Assembly: GCA_964463505.1 (NCBI GenBank)
Contig: CAYXDC010000004.1
Span: forward strand, 1 to 64,000
Source: JAJZSS01 sp964463505
GTDB taxonomy: Bacteria; Chloroflexota; Anaerolineae; Anaerolineales; UBA4823
Length of the DNA: 64,000 nt
Reading direction: 5' to 3'
Shown here: in pieces, positions 1-9,418 of the stretch
Layout: each line of letters starts with the position of its first letter
Numbering within the stretch: position 1 is the first letter of the stretch
Translations under genes and position numbers: made by a program
Notes under the pieces: generated by a model
Told to the model about the DNA's origin: nothing
The model's input: only the letters and a program-made list of their open reading frames with translations
Database searches by the model: none

Positions 1-1287
1 CCCATTATTGCCAGCATTCTGGCAGGAGCGCCGGCTGGACTAGCCTCGATTGCAATCTCCATATGCTCGATTCTGCTAACAGGTTGGTTGATCTCCACAG
101 GTAAGCTAACTCTGTCTGAGGCCGAGATTGTGACTACAGCTACTGATCCTGGTTTCTGGATTACCGGCGCGTTCACATTTCTGATGATGGGTACTGTATC
201 CACACTGACACAAGCGGGTCTGGTTCGAGGTCTTGAGCGTAGCGTTGAGCAAACCCGTGACCTGACCCGGCAGTTAGAAGTGCGCCAGGCAGACCTGGAG
301 AATCAAGTTAAGCTACGCACCCGCGACCTGGAACGACGCTTCCTCCAAATCCGCACCGCCGCCGATATTAGCCGGGCAATCTCAGACTTAACCAGCAGCC
401 AGGATCTGTTAAACCAGGTTGTGGCATTGGTTAAAGAGCGTTTTGACCTTTATTATGTCGGTGTATTCTTGTTAGACGAGCATGCTGAATACGCCGTGCT
501 TAAAGCGGGTAGTGGCGAAGCCGGGCAACAAATGCTTGCCCGTAACCACCGGCTGCTGGTTGCTGGGGATTCGATGATTGGCTGGGCAACCGCCAATCGA
601 AAGCCAAGAATTGCTCTGGATGTTGGACAGGAGGCTGTGCGGTTTAATAATCCATACTTACCAGCCACACGTTCTGAAATGGCTCTTCCAATCCTGGTAG
701 GGGAGCAGGTGCTAGGTGCAATTTCTGTCCAGTCCGCTCAGCCTGAAGCTTTTGATATTGCAGATATTACCGTCCTTGAAGGCATCGCCGACAGCCTAGG
801 TACTGCCCTCGAAAATACACGCTTGTTCAACGAGGTGCAACGCAGCCTTGTGGAAATCCAGACCTTGCACGGGCAGTACCTGACCAAGGCCTGGTCAGAG
901 TTACCAGGGCAAGCCACAGATCTGGAATTCACTTTCGAGGCAGGAGATTCGGCGCAGGACAAAGAGAGCCGCTCCGTTGAGATTCCCCTGACGTTACGCG
1001 ATCAAGTGATTGGAAGCTTGACTTTAGAGACTGGCCCGGGTGGATTAAGCCAGGCTCAAGAAGCTTTGGTAAACAGTGTAACCACTCAAGCCGCTTTAGC
1101 ACTGGAAAATATTCGCCTATTCCAAGAATCACAACGCCAGGCAGAGCGTGACCGGATTGCAGCACATATCTCGTCCCGTATCTGGGCATCTATGGATACA
1201 GACGCTATTCTTCACAATGCACTTAAAGATTTAGGCCAGGCTTTAAACGCTTCTGGCGGTGTGATACAGCTCAAAGGAGAGAAATAA
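1..1287 (+). CDS. Membrane-anchored tandem GAF sensor (5' end cut by window)
   Basis: The reading frame is open from base 1, so the true start lies outside the window; 428 residues are visible. Two hydrophobic segments (about residues 2-33 and 48-70) form the end of a membrane region. A coiled coil (about 75-115) follows, then a well-formed GAF domain (about 120-270), a second weaker GAF-like domain (about 280-375), and a short tail resembling the start of a third GAF. There is no histidine kinase, GGDEF or methyl-accepting domain, so the output must pass through a partner. It is the first of four adjacent genes sharing this C-terminal layout and lies 30 bp from the next. The ligand is unknown. 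A TTG at position 88 could serve as an internal start, but the upstream hydrophobic sequence looks genuinely coding. Confidence 0.85.
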   Translation, partial: PIIASILAGAPAGLASIAISICSILLTGWLISTGKLTLSEAEIVTTATDPGFWITGAFTFLMMGTVSTLTQAGLVRGLERSVEQTRDLTRQLEVRQADLENQVKLRTRDLERRFLQIRTAADISRAISDLTSSQDLLNQVVALVKERFDLYYVGVFLLDEHAEYAVLKAGSGEAGQQMLARNHRLLVAGDSMIGWATANRKPRIALDVGQEAVRFNNPYLPATRSEMALPILVGEQVLGAISVQSAQPEAFDIADITVLEGIADSLGTALENTRLFNEVQRSLVEIQTLHGQYLTKAWSELPGQATDLEFTFEAGDSAQDKESRSVEIPLTLRDQVIGSLTLETGPGGLSQAQEALVNSVTTQAALALENIRLFQESQRQAERDRIAAHISSRIWASMDTDAILHNALKDLGQALNASGGVIQLKGEK

Positions 1288-1317
1288 CCGCATGAGTGGT
1301 TTCTGCGAGGTGGCATC

Positions 1318-4182
1318 TTGAATCCAATCTCTTTTGAGCAAACCTTGCATATCCTCGTCTGGTCGATGGCTTTGCTGGAGTTTATGCTTGCCAGTTATGC
1401 GCTGGCCATGAACTTCTGGCACACTGCGAATCGTTATCTGGCTGGTTTTCTATTGTTACTGGCAATCAACAGCACAGCTACAGCTCTAATGTTGGGCGCA
1501 GAGACCGTTCAACAAGCCATGGCTCCAGCGGCTTTGCTGGCAATCACGATACCGATGATCCAACCGGTGCTATTAAGCGCCTGTATTGTCTTACTCCGGC
1601 CAAACTGGCAACGTAGCCGCCTGAAATGGCTGGTCTGGCTCGGTTATCTGCTGGCAGCCATCCCTCTGGCAGCTACTATCTTCGACCTGATTACCCGGCA
1701 AGGTATCTGGCTGGAGGGTCTTGAGTCGATAAATTACCAGGGGGGCTTTATCTCGCTGATTGAATTCACTCGGGGTACATTAGCAGACATCATCTGGCCA
1801 ATAGCGATCACCGCTTCCGGTGTAGCGCTCCTTCTTACCCTGCTGTACCTGTCAGTTTTAGATACACAGGTATTTCCGCGGGCCAAGCGGTTGGGATGGC
1901 TGTTGTGCGTCGCCCAGCTCTCTGGCATTGTGCTGCACCTGGGATTGCGAGACCGGCTGCTACCCGTCGTCCCAGTATTACTGACCAATCTACTCCTGGC
2001 TGGAGCTTTTAGCTACGCCAGTTTTCGGCAGATGGCTTCAGAACGGCGTTTTCAACGCGGCCAGCTACAAATCCGCCTGACAGTATTGACCCTAATCGTC
2101 ACAATCCCGATTCTAGTATCGGTGCTCAGCTTTTTGACCTCGCAAGCAGCCTACAAAATCGAACAAAATGCTACGGAACGTATGAAGTTGCATAACCAGA
2201 ATCTTCAAAGGTCTATCGAGATATGGTTAGATGGAGAGATGCGCGCCCTGCAAGATATTCTGAACCAGGACGCTGTGCGAAACATGACCTCAACCGCTCA
2301 GGAGGAGGCTCTTAACTCGCTGGCCGCTACGCACCCCTGGATAGATTTAGCCAGCATAACGGATATTAATGGAATGGCAGTCGCATCCAGTGACCCTGCA
2401 CAGATGCCCGATGTTTCCGACCAGGCGTGGTTTGAAGATCTCCTGAATGGCGCCGATTCAGTTGCCGAGGTCTGGGATCATCCAATCAACAAAACGCCGG
2501 CCCTGGTATTATCCCTGCCTGTGCACGACCAGCAGGGGATGCTCTCAAGGATCGGAGTGTTTAGCTTATCCTTAACAAAACTTTCGGAGCTGCTTAATCC
2601 GGTTTTGCATACCGAGGCGGGTGAAGCCTACATCGTCGACAGCGCTAACCGGATTATTCTCCGGACAGGTTCAAACACAGCAAGCATTGGAACCGATCTA
2701 AGCGGCTATCCACCAGTTCTACAGCTTCGTAACGGAGACCTGGGAGCAATTCAATTCAATGATTCGAACGGTGAAATACAACGAGCCTATTTATCCAAAA
2801 CCTCCAAGGACTGGGGCATAATTTACCAACAGCCTGAAGCCATATTTCTTGAACCAGTACGCCTCCTGCAATTGGCAACCTGGCTGCTTGTGACCCTTTG
2901 CATATTGATTGTCAGCCTGTTGGTCTGGTTTACCCTCCGGCAAGCCCTGCGCCCGATCTCCACCTTGACAGCTACAGCCAAAAGCATCACAACAGGGAAT
3001 TTATCTCGTGCAGTTCCTGTTGAGAGTGAAGATGAATTGGGTAATCTGGCACGCAGCATGAACGATATGATCACCCAGTTACGCGGATTAATTATTCATT
3101 TGGAGCAACGCGTAACCGAGCGCACACAAGATGTTCAGCGCCGGGCGCTTCAGCTTCAAGTTACCGCAGAAGTTGCACGCGAGTCAGCCTCCATCCGCGA
3201 ATTGGAGCGCTTGTTGGACCATACCGTACACCTGATCTCAGAACGGTTCAACTTTTATCATACGGGCATCTTTTTAATCGATGATGCTGGAGAGTATGCT
3301 GTACTGCGCGCTGCTTCTTCTGAAGGTGGCCAGCGCATGCTAAGCCGCGGGCACAAGCTGCGCATTGGGCAGACCGGTATCGTTGGGTATGTCGCCGAGA
3401 AAGCTGAAAGCCGGATCGCCCTGGATGTGGGCCAGGATGCGGTGTATTTTAATAATCCTGATTTACCCCAAACACGTTCAGAGGCCGCACTGCCTTTGAT
3501 GGTACGTGAGCATGTGATCGGTGTCTTGGATGTGCAGTCACCCCAAATTGAGGCCTTCAACTCCGAAGATATTGAGACTCTGCAAGTACTGGCTGATCAG
3601 ATTGCCTTAGCCATTGAGAACGCCCAGCTCTTTGACGAAAATCGCCAGGCACTGAACGAACTGCAATCGCTTTACGGCACCCAGGTACGCCAGGCCTGGC
3701 AGGGGCGGCTGGAGGAACGGTCAATTACCTATGTCTATGACCGACTAGGTGTGCAACCCGCACTTCCCAATGCGATCACAATTGAGCCTGACTCCAATGA
3801 CGATCAATATTTAGTTGAAGTACCCATTGAGTTACGCGGTTGGCAATTAGGCATGTTACAACTTAAACGAGATCAGAATCAAGCGCCTTGGACACGGCAA
3901 GACCGAGAGCTGCTTCAGGATGCTGCCCACCAAATTGCCCTTGCCCTGGAAAATGCCCGGCTGCTTGAAACTGTGCAGCGCAATGCGTACCATGAACAAG
4001 TGATTGGCCAAATAGCATCTAAAGCACAAAGCTCGCTGGTCCTGGAGAATGTAATGAAAACTGCCGTTCAGGAGATTGGCCAGGCAATCCAGGCTGCGCG
4101 AGTTCAAATACGGTTGCACCCAGGCAATGACGGACATTCAACTGGTATTGTTAGCGACCAGACGAATAACACCAGGAGCTAA
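1318..4182 (+). CDS. Polytopic membrane sensor with periplasmic domain, HAMP and two GAF domains
   Basis: 954 residues. The N-terminal third (about 1-245) is strongly hydrophobic, with roughly seven or eight membrane spans. A further span (about 251-272), an extracytoplasmic Cache-like domain, a span near 520-540 and a HAMP linker follow. C-terminal to these are a coiled coil, one canonical GAF domain (about 640-770), one degenerate GAF and a truncated GAF-like tail. No kinase or other output domain is present. The start is TTG at 1318, preceded by a GAGG ribosome site; an ATG at 1292 opens only a nine-codon frame whose TGA overlaps the TTG, which may couple translation. The protein probably senses both a membrane and an external cue and signals to the histidine kinase encoded downstream; that link is inferred from the operon. 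Confidence 0.87.
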   Translation: MNPISFEQTLHILVWSMALLEFMLASYALAMNFWHTANRYLAGFLLLLAINSTATALMLGAETVQQAMAPAALLAITIPMIQPVLLSACIVLLRPNWQRSRLKWLVWLGYLLAAIPLAATIFDLITRQGIWLEGLESINYQGGFISLIEFTRGTLADIIWPIAITASGVALLLTLLYLSVLDTQVFPRAKRLGWLLCVAQLSGIVLHLGLRDRLLPVVPVLLTNLLLAGAFSYASFRQMASERRFQRGQLQIRLTVLTLIVTIPILVSVLSFLTSQAAYKIEQNATERMKLHNQNLQRSIEIWLDGEMRALQDILNQDAVRNMTSTAQEEALNSLAATHPWIDLASITDINGMAVASSDPAQMPDVSDQAWFEDLLNGADSVAEVWDHPINKTPALVLSLPVHDQQGMLSRIGVFSLSLTKLSELLNPVLHTEAGEAYIVDSANRIILRTGSNTASIGTDLSGYPPVLQLRNGDLGAIQFNDSNGEIQRAYLSKTSKDWGIIYQQPEAIFLEPVRLLQLATWLLVTLCILIVSLLVWFTLRQALRPISTLTATAKSITTGNLSRAVPVESEDELGNLARSMNDMITQLRGLIIHLEQRVTERTQDVQRRALQLQVTAEVARESASIRELERLLDHTVHLISERFNFYHTGIFLIDDAGEYAVLRAASSEGGQRMLSRGHKLRIGQTGIVGYVAEKAESRIALDVGQDAVYFNNPDLPQTRSEAALPLMVREHVIGVLDVQSPQIEAFNSEDIETLQVLADQIALAIENAQLFDENRQALNELQSLYGTQVRQAWQGRLEERSITYVYDRLGVQPALPNAITIEPDSNDDQYLVEVPIELRGWQLGMLQLKRDQNQAPWTRQDRELLQDAAHQIALALENARLLETVQRNAYHEQVIGQIASKAQSSLVLENVMKTAVQEIGQAIQAARVQIRLHPGNDGHSTGIVSDQTNNTRS

Positions 4183-4187
4183 TCTGA

Positions 4188-6692
4188 ATGTCTGAGCTAT
4201 CGGTTTACCATCCTTCAAAATCCATCCGTTTCCGGCTACTTTTTTATATGTTGGCTATATCCAGCGCGGCTGTTCTGCTTTTGGCAGTGGCGGCTGCCAA
4301 CACAACCCGCAGGATTGGAACAACTGCCGTAGAGAGCAGCGCCACTGCCCTGCTGGAGCAGGCCGAAAACTTTCTAACACAATTGAATCTTTCTCAGGCA
4401 CGCGAGAACGACTTGCTGCTGGAAAAAAATCAAATCGCTGGGTTTAATATTGCTGCTTATATCGCCCAAGTGTATGCAAATCCACATGCGTTTCAAGGGG
4501 ATTTTTGGCCGGCGGACGAACATATGCAACTGGGCGCTAACGGCCAATTTGCCAATCTTCCAGGAGACACCACCAGCGTATTTGTTCCTAATTTTGTCGC
4601 AATCAACGCAGACCTCCTGAAGGAAATCGAACAAGGCGCGTATTTAGATTTCGTATTTGCCTCTGCCATAGACAATGCCCCCAATATCGAGGCGATCTAC
4701 TTCTCTACCCCAAACAATGTTCTGCGCTATTATCCCAATATCAATCTTGGTGAAGTTTTACCTCCAGATTTTACATCCACAGGTCGCCCATGGTACACCG
4801 GATCAGTCGATCTAGAGGGCAGTGGCGAACCATATTGGGCGCCAGTTTATCGTGATGCGACTGGACTGGGATTAATCACCACCTTTTCCGTGCCGGTCTA
4901 TGGGGCCAATAATATTTTATATGGCGTTTTAGGGTTAGATCTCACCCTCGGCGCCATCCAGGAAAATATTGAGACCAGTCAGATCCTGCAAACCGGATAC
5001 TCTTTCCTGGTTGACCACGATGGCAGCGCCATAGCCTTGCCAATGCAAGGCTACCAAGATCTCAATGTGCGACCACCTGAAAACGACGAGACGAATCCTA
5101 ATTTAAGAGTTCTCAATACTGCCTTCACCCCCATCCTGGATCAGTTACTATCCGGGGAATCCGGCTTCACTACAGTAAGCGCAGATGGACGAGATTTGTA
5201 TGTCGCCTATACGCCGCTTGAATCAACCGGGTGGGTTCTGGCAACGGTAGCCGACCGAGAAGAAGTTCTGGCATCCGTCGAAGTATTGCGGGGCGAGATA
5301 GAACAATCTACTACAGACTTAATCATCTTCAATTTATTACCGATCAGCCTGGTAATCTTTGCCGGTGTTTTGGTATCTGGTCTATTGTTGACCAATCAAC
5401 TGGTCCGCCCTATTCGGCGTCTGGCTGAGATGGCACAGCGCCTACGCCAACAAGAATGGCAAGTTGAGCTCCCCAAGGTAGCGGATGACGAAATCGGCGT
5501 CCTTGCGCATTCTTTACAGGATATGGCACACGAACTGCGCTCCCTGATCAGTGGCCTCGAAGAGCGTGTTGCGCAAAGGACTTCTGAATTAGAGCGCAAG
5601 ACTACCCAGGTACAGGTGGCTGCAGAGATTGCACGGGATGCCACCAGCCTGACAGCCACAGGTGAAATGGAGAATGTCCAAGCCTTGATGGAGCGCGCGG
5701 TATACCTGATCCGTGACCGGTTTGGTTTCTATCATGCAGGTATCTTCTTGCTGGATCAAACCGCGGAGTATGCGGTTTTGAGTGCGGCAACTGGCGAAGC
5801 CGGGCGGGTCTTAATTGAGAAGGGCCACCGCTTGAAAGTCGGCGAGATTGGGATCGTGGGGTATGCAACCGGACATGGCAAGCCCCGCATTACCGGTGAT
5901 GTAACCCGCGACCCGAATCACTACCGTAATCCCTTCTTGCCCGATACCCGCTCTGAGCTGGCTTTGCCATTACGGGTAGGTGATCGAACGATTGGCGCGT
6001 TGGATGTACAAAGTAAAGAATTAGGCGCATTTACCGAGGACGACATTACTACTCTGCAAACCATGGCTGATCAATTGGCCGTTGCTATCGAAAATGCACG
6101 ACTGCTGCAACGCGTTCAGACAAACCTGGCTGAACTAGAACGCCTCTATAAACAATACGAAAGAAATGCATGGCAACAAACCACGCAACAGCAAGCTGTC
6201 GCAGGCTATCTTTACAGTCCAGCTGGGACCCACCCAGTTTCAGGTTCGCTTCCACTCGAACCAGTAGAGATGATCTCCGGAAAGCCAATTGAGATACCGC
6301 TACAGGTTCGCGATATCCAAATTGGTAGCCTGGAAGTCTGGCCACAAGAACAGGGTTTCTTACCAGACGAGAAAGATTTCCTGGAAGAAATCGGACGCCG
6401 TATCAGCCAGGCAATGGAATCTGCCCGCCTGTTTGAGGAAAGCCAGACACGGGCTATGCGGGAAGAAACGATCAACCTGATTACCACCCAGGTTCGGTCA
6501 TCGATCAATATGGAAGCCGTTCTGCAGAATACTGTGCGTGAGCTGGGAAAGGCATTAGGTGCTTCGCGCACATTTATCCAGTTAGGTGTGTTTGAGGAAG
6601 ATCAGCCAGGGGAACTCAGCCAAAATCCTGACGAAGCGCGTGGAAATGATGATGGTAGCGCAACAAAATCCAATGGAAGAGGCCAGGTATGA
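4188..6692 (+). CDS. dCache-HAMP-GAF-GAF membrane sensor
   Basis: 834 residues. A membrane span (about 13-35) and an extracytoplasmic region of about 350 residues are followed by a second span (about 388-412), a HAMP linker, a coiled coil and two GAF domains, with the same short GAF-like tail as its neighbours. The external region has dCache hallmarks, including an RPWY motif near the middle and a later pattern ending GVLGLDLTLG. dCache domains of chemoreceptors and kinases commonly bind amino acids or carboxylates, but the ligand here cannot be read. No kinase or methyl-accepting module is present. The ATG lies 5 bp after the previous stop. The stop overlaps the next start, so translation is probably coupled. 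Confidence 0.9.
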   Translation: MSELSVYHPSKSIRFRLLFYMLAISSAAVLLLAVAAANTTRRIGTTAVESSATALLEQAENFLTQLNLSQARENDLLLEKNQIAGFNIAAYIAQVYANPHAFQGDFWPADEHMQLGANGQFANLPGDTTSVFVPNFVAINADLLKEIEQGAYLDFVFASAIDNAPNIEAIYFSTPNNVLRYYPNINLGEVLPPDFTSTGRPWYTGSVDLEGSGEPYWAPVYRDATGLGLITTFSVPVYGANNILYGVLGLDLTLGAIQENIETSQILQTGYSFLVDHDGSAIALPMQGYQDLNVRPPENDETNPNLRVLNTAFTPILDQLLSGESGFTTVSADGRDLYVAYTPLESTGWVLATVADREEVLASVEVLRGEIEQSTTDLIIFNLLPISLVIFAGVLVSGLLLTNQLVRPIRRLAEMAQRLRQQEWQVELPKVADDEIGVLAHSLQDMAHELRSLISGLEERVAQRTSELERKTTQVQVAAEIARDATSLTATGEMENVQALMERAVYLIRDRFGFYHAGIFLLDQTAEYAVLSAATGEAGRVLIEKGHRLKVGEIGIVGYATGHGKPRITGDVTRDPNHYRNPFLPDTRSELALPLRVGDRTIGALDVQSKELGAFTEDDITTLQTMADQLAVAIENARLLQRVQTNLAELERLYKQYERNAWQQTTQQQAVAGYLYSPAGTHPVSGSLPLEPVEMISGKPIEIPLQVRDIQIGSLEVWPQEQGFLPDEKDFLEEIGRRISQAMESARLFEESQTRAMREETINLITTQVRSSINMEAVLQNTVRELGKALGASRTFIQLGVFEEDQPGELSQNPDEARGNDDGSATKSNGRGQV

Positions 6693-8626
6693 GCATATCT
6701 AGAAAATTACTTATACCGAGCCTGAGTCTTAGCGGAATTATATTACTTACACTGCTTGTTCTGGTCGCTATCTATAGCCGGAACAATATTCGGCAAATTG
6801 AGCTCGCCAAAGCCGAAAGCCTGAAATTAGTCTTCAATAACTATCTCAACATATCAGATACCCAATCAACCACACTGGATAATCTGAAAGACAAATACCA
6901 GGTTAATTGGCAGATTTTTATTCGGAACACATCTGCCGCAGAATTTGAAGGAGCGAATGATTCTGCAGAAACCAGCATACCCAATACCGATCTCAGGTTA
7001 AGAGCCTCTTCCCTCGATCAATTTGTTCTGCTACCCGCAAATACGTATATCCGTGCACTTGCCGGAGAATCCAGCCTGGCGCAGATCTCTGTACCAATGG
7101 GGGATACTCAACAAAATTCCAGCGTATATAGTTTTCCGATACGCGATGAGACGGGTAATATTATCGGCGTTACCGATGTGTTTTGGGATCGTAATCCATT
7201 CAATGTGCAACAACGCAACCTGCTTCTGTTAACATTATTGGTTATCCTGGCACTCCTGGTCGCTGGTGGATTGAGCATGACTCGCATCATGCGCCAAGCT
7301 CTTGCCCCTTTGCCGCTGTTGGTGGATCACGCCCGGCGGATCGGTATGGGAGAATACAACCTGGTGACCAGGCCAGAAGGAGCTGGAGAACTAGCAGCAC
7401 TGGGAGAGAATCTGAATACGATCGCGTCTGAGATGGGTAAATTATCGGCGAATCTGGATCTGGCTGTTGCCGAACGCACGATTGAGCTTGAAAAGCGCAA
7501 CCGACAGATACAATCTGTTGCTGAAATTTCCCGTCAAATCGCGGCGCCTCATCACCTCGATGATCTCTTGATGACCACTGTGCGCTTGATCCACGAGCGG
7601 TTCGAGTATTACCATGTCGGAATCTTCCTGGTAGATGATCAGAAACAATTCGCCGTCCTGAAAGCTGCCAACGATGAAACAGGTAAATTATTAATCCAAT
7701 CCGGTCACAAATTAGGTATTGGTCAAAGGGGTATCGTTGGGTTTGTTACCGGTAAAGGTGAAGCGCGCATTGCGGCTGATGTTACTCAGGATCCTGCGCA
7801 CTATCGCAATCCAATTCTCCCTTACACACGGGCAGAAATGGCGCTGCCCCTTAAAACAGGTGGAGATGTCATTGGCGCCCTTGACATTCAGAGCACGGAA
7901 ATTGGGGCCTTCACCAATGAAGATGTATCGATCCTGCAGACCCTGGCAGATCAGCTAGCGGTTGCAGTAGAGAATACACGCCTGGTCGAAAAATTAGAGG
8001 CATCTGTTGAAGAGACCCGCCGGCTTTATAAACAGCAAATAGAGGAAACCTGGAAACATTATACAGATCAGGTTCAAGTGTCTGGATACCAGTATAATCG
8101 GATGCAAGTCCTACCTGCCGAAACCAGCTTGCCGGATGAGGTCAAGCAGCCATTAAAATCAGGGCAGGTTGTGATCCAGAATGTGGGTGACAGTTCTGAG
8201 GACAAAGATGGAAGTCTGGGCAGATCGGTATTATGGGTACCATTATCCTTGCGCGATCAATTAATTGGTGTCATCGGGATTGAAAAAGATACGCCCGATC
8301 ACTCCTGGAATGTGGATGAATTGGCCATCGCTCAGGCCGCTGCAAATCAGGTTAGTCTGACACTTGAGAACGCCCGTCTATTGGAGCAAACCTACCAACG
8401 CGCAGAGCGGGAAAGGATCGCCGGTCAGATCAGCGCCCGGCTCCGCTCCAGTAATGATCCACAACAGATTCTGCAGACTGCAGTGAGTGAGTTGAAACAA
8501 GCTTTACGCGCCCAAAAGACACAAGTCATGCTAGCGCCCCGCTCTCCAGAGCCAGGTGATGGGTTCCAACTCCCCGGCGATAACCATTATTCAGGAACAC
8601 CTGAGGGAGCTGGAAATGAAAACTAA
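6689..8626 (+). CDS. Two-span HAMP-GAF-GAF membrane sensor
   Basis: 645 residues. An N-terminal membrane span (about 7-30), an external domain of only about 150 residues, a second span (about 181-203) and a HAMP linker lead into a coiled coil, a canonical GAF domain (about 290-430) and a degenerate GAF. The tail matches those of the three preceding genes. The start ATG overlaps the previous stop as ATGA. The external domain is shorter than in the preceding gene and matches no family I can name, so the input differs while the cytoplasmic part is conserved. As in its paralogues, no catalytic output domain is present. Confidence 0.88.
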   Translation: MSISRKLLIPSLSLSGIILLTLLVLVAIYSRNNIRQIELAKAESLKLVFNNYLNISDTQSTTLDNLKDKYQVNWQIFIRNTSAAEFEGANDSAETSIPNTDLRLRASSLDQFVLLPANTYIRALAGESSLAQISVPMGDTQQNSSVYSFPIRDETGNIIGVTDVFWDRNPFNVQQRNLLLLTLLVILALLVAGGLSMTRIMRQALAPLPLLVDHARRIGMGEYNLVTRPEGAGELAALGENLNTIASEMGKLSANLDLAVAERTIELEKRNRQIQSVAEISRQIAAPHHLDDLLMTTVRLIHERFEYYHVGIFLVDDQKQFAVLKAANDETGKLLIQSGHKLGIGQRGIVGFVTGKGEARIAADVTQDPAHYRNPILPYTRAEMALPLKTGGDVIGALDIQSTEIGAFTNEDVSILQTLADQLAVAVENTRLVEKLEASVEETRRLYKQQIEETWKHYTDQVQVSGYQYNRMQVLPAETSLPDEVKQPLKSGQVVIQNVGDSSEDKDGSLGRSVLWVPLSLRDQLIGVIGIEKDTPDHSWNVDELAIAQAAANQVSLTLENARLLEQTYQRAERERIAGQISARLRSSNDPQQILQTAVSELKQALRAQKTQVMLAPRSPEPGDGFQLPGDNHYSGTPEGAGNEN

Positions 8627-8638
8627 TATGGATGTAAC

Positions 8639-9418
8639 ATGTCTTACATAATCGCGGTTGGCAATCAGAAAGGTGGGGTTGCCAAGACAACCACTGTGAT
8701 GTCCTTGGGTGGCGCTCTGGCTCAAATGGATCATAGCGTGCTGTTGGTGGATCTGGATGCGCAGGCGAACCTGACGCTCTCCGCTGGATTCGACCCAGCA
8801 AAAATGCGCGGAACCATCGCGGATGTGCTGCTTCAATCTGCCAATCTCTACAGTGTGAGTCGCGAAACCAGTATTCCAGGAATGGATTTAGTGCCAGCAA
8901 ACGCTGAAATGGACCTGGCTGAGCGCTTTCTACCTATCCGGCAGAACTTTGAATCGGTCTTGCGGACAGCCCTCAACGGACAACAAGCCTACGATTATGT
9001 CCTATTGGATTGCCCGCCATCCATCGGAGCGGTCACCCAAAACGCGATGAATGCAGCCCAGATGTTGGTCATTCCTACCCAGGCTGAATATTTTTCAGCG
9101 CATGCCTTGCGAGCCATGATCGGGGCAACGCGTAGAATCCGCCAACAATTGAACCCGGCTCTGGTTACTCGTATTCTGTTGACGATGTTCGATCAACGCA
9201 ATCGTATTCACCGTGAAATCTCGGAACAATTACGCGCATCCTTCAGCGACTCTTTATTCGACACAGTTATCCAACTGGACACCAAGCTACGCGAGAGCGC
9301 AGTAGCTGGCATGCCCATTACCCATTACCTGAAGAACACACGGGGCACTCTCCAATATCGTGCCCTGGCCCAAGAGCTGGTCCAGTATGTCCAAGAAACA
9401 TATCAACAGCCGCATTAA
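8639..9418 (+). CDS. ParA/Soj-family ATPase (orphan, in signalling operon)
   Basis: 259 residues, the usual size of a chromosomal ParA/Soj. The deviant Walker A motif KGGVAKTTT sits at about residues 11-19. The Walker A' region contains DLDAQANL, and the Walker B-like segment is LLDCPPS. ParA proteins dimerise on ATP, bind DNA non-specifically and position cargo (chromosome origins, plasmids, carboxysomes or chemoreceptor arrays) when a partner stimulates ATP hydrolysis. No parB gene or parS-like cluster is visible. The gene lies between membrane GAF sensors and a soluble histidine kinase, and overlaps the kinase start by 32 bp. The likely cargo is therefore the signalling complex; this is an inference from context. 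There is no N-terminal helix-turn-helix, so it is not a plasmid type Ia ParA. Confidence 0.92.
   Translation: MSYIIAVGNQKGGVAKTTTVMSLGGALAQMDHSVLLVDLDAQANLTLSAGFDPAKMRGTIADVLLQSANLYSVSRETSIPGMDLVPANAEMDLAERFLPIRQNFESVLRTALNGQQAYDYVLLDCPPSIGAVTQNAMNAAQMLVIPTQAEYFSAHALRAMIGATRRIRQQLNPALVTRILLTMFDQRNRIHREISEQLRASFSDSLFDTVIQLDTKLRESAVAGMPITHYLKNTRGTLQYRALAQELVQYVQETYQQPH

Noticed and set aside
1292..1321. A nine-codon ATG frame just before the second sensor gene
   Set aside because: Its stop overlaps the TTG start, so it might couple translation, but there is no evidence that the peptide is made.
8639..9418. Possible chromosome or plasmid partition locus (parA with parB/parS)
   Set aside because: No parB gene, no inverted-repeat parS cluster and no replication genes are nearby; the gene is embedded in a signalling operon.
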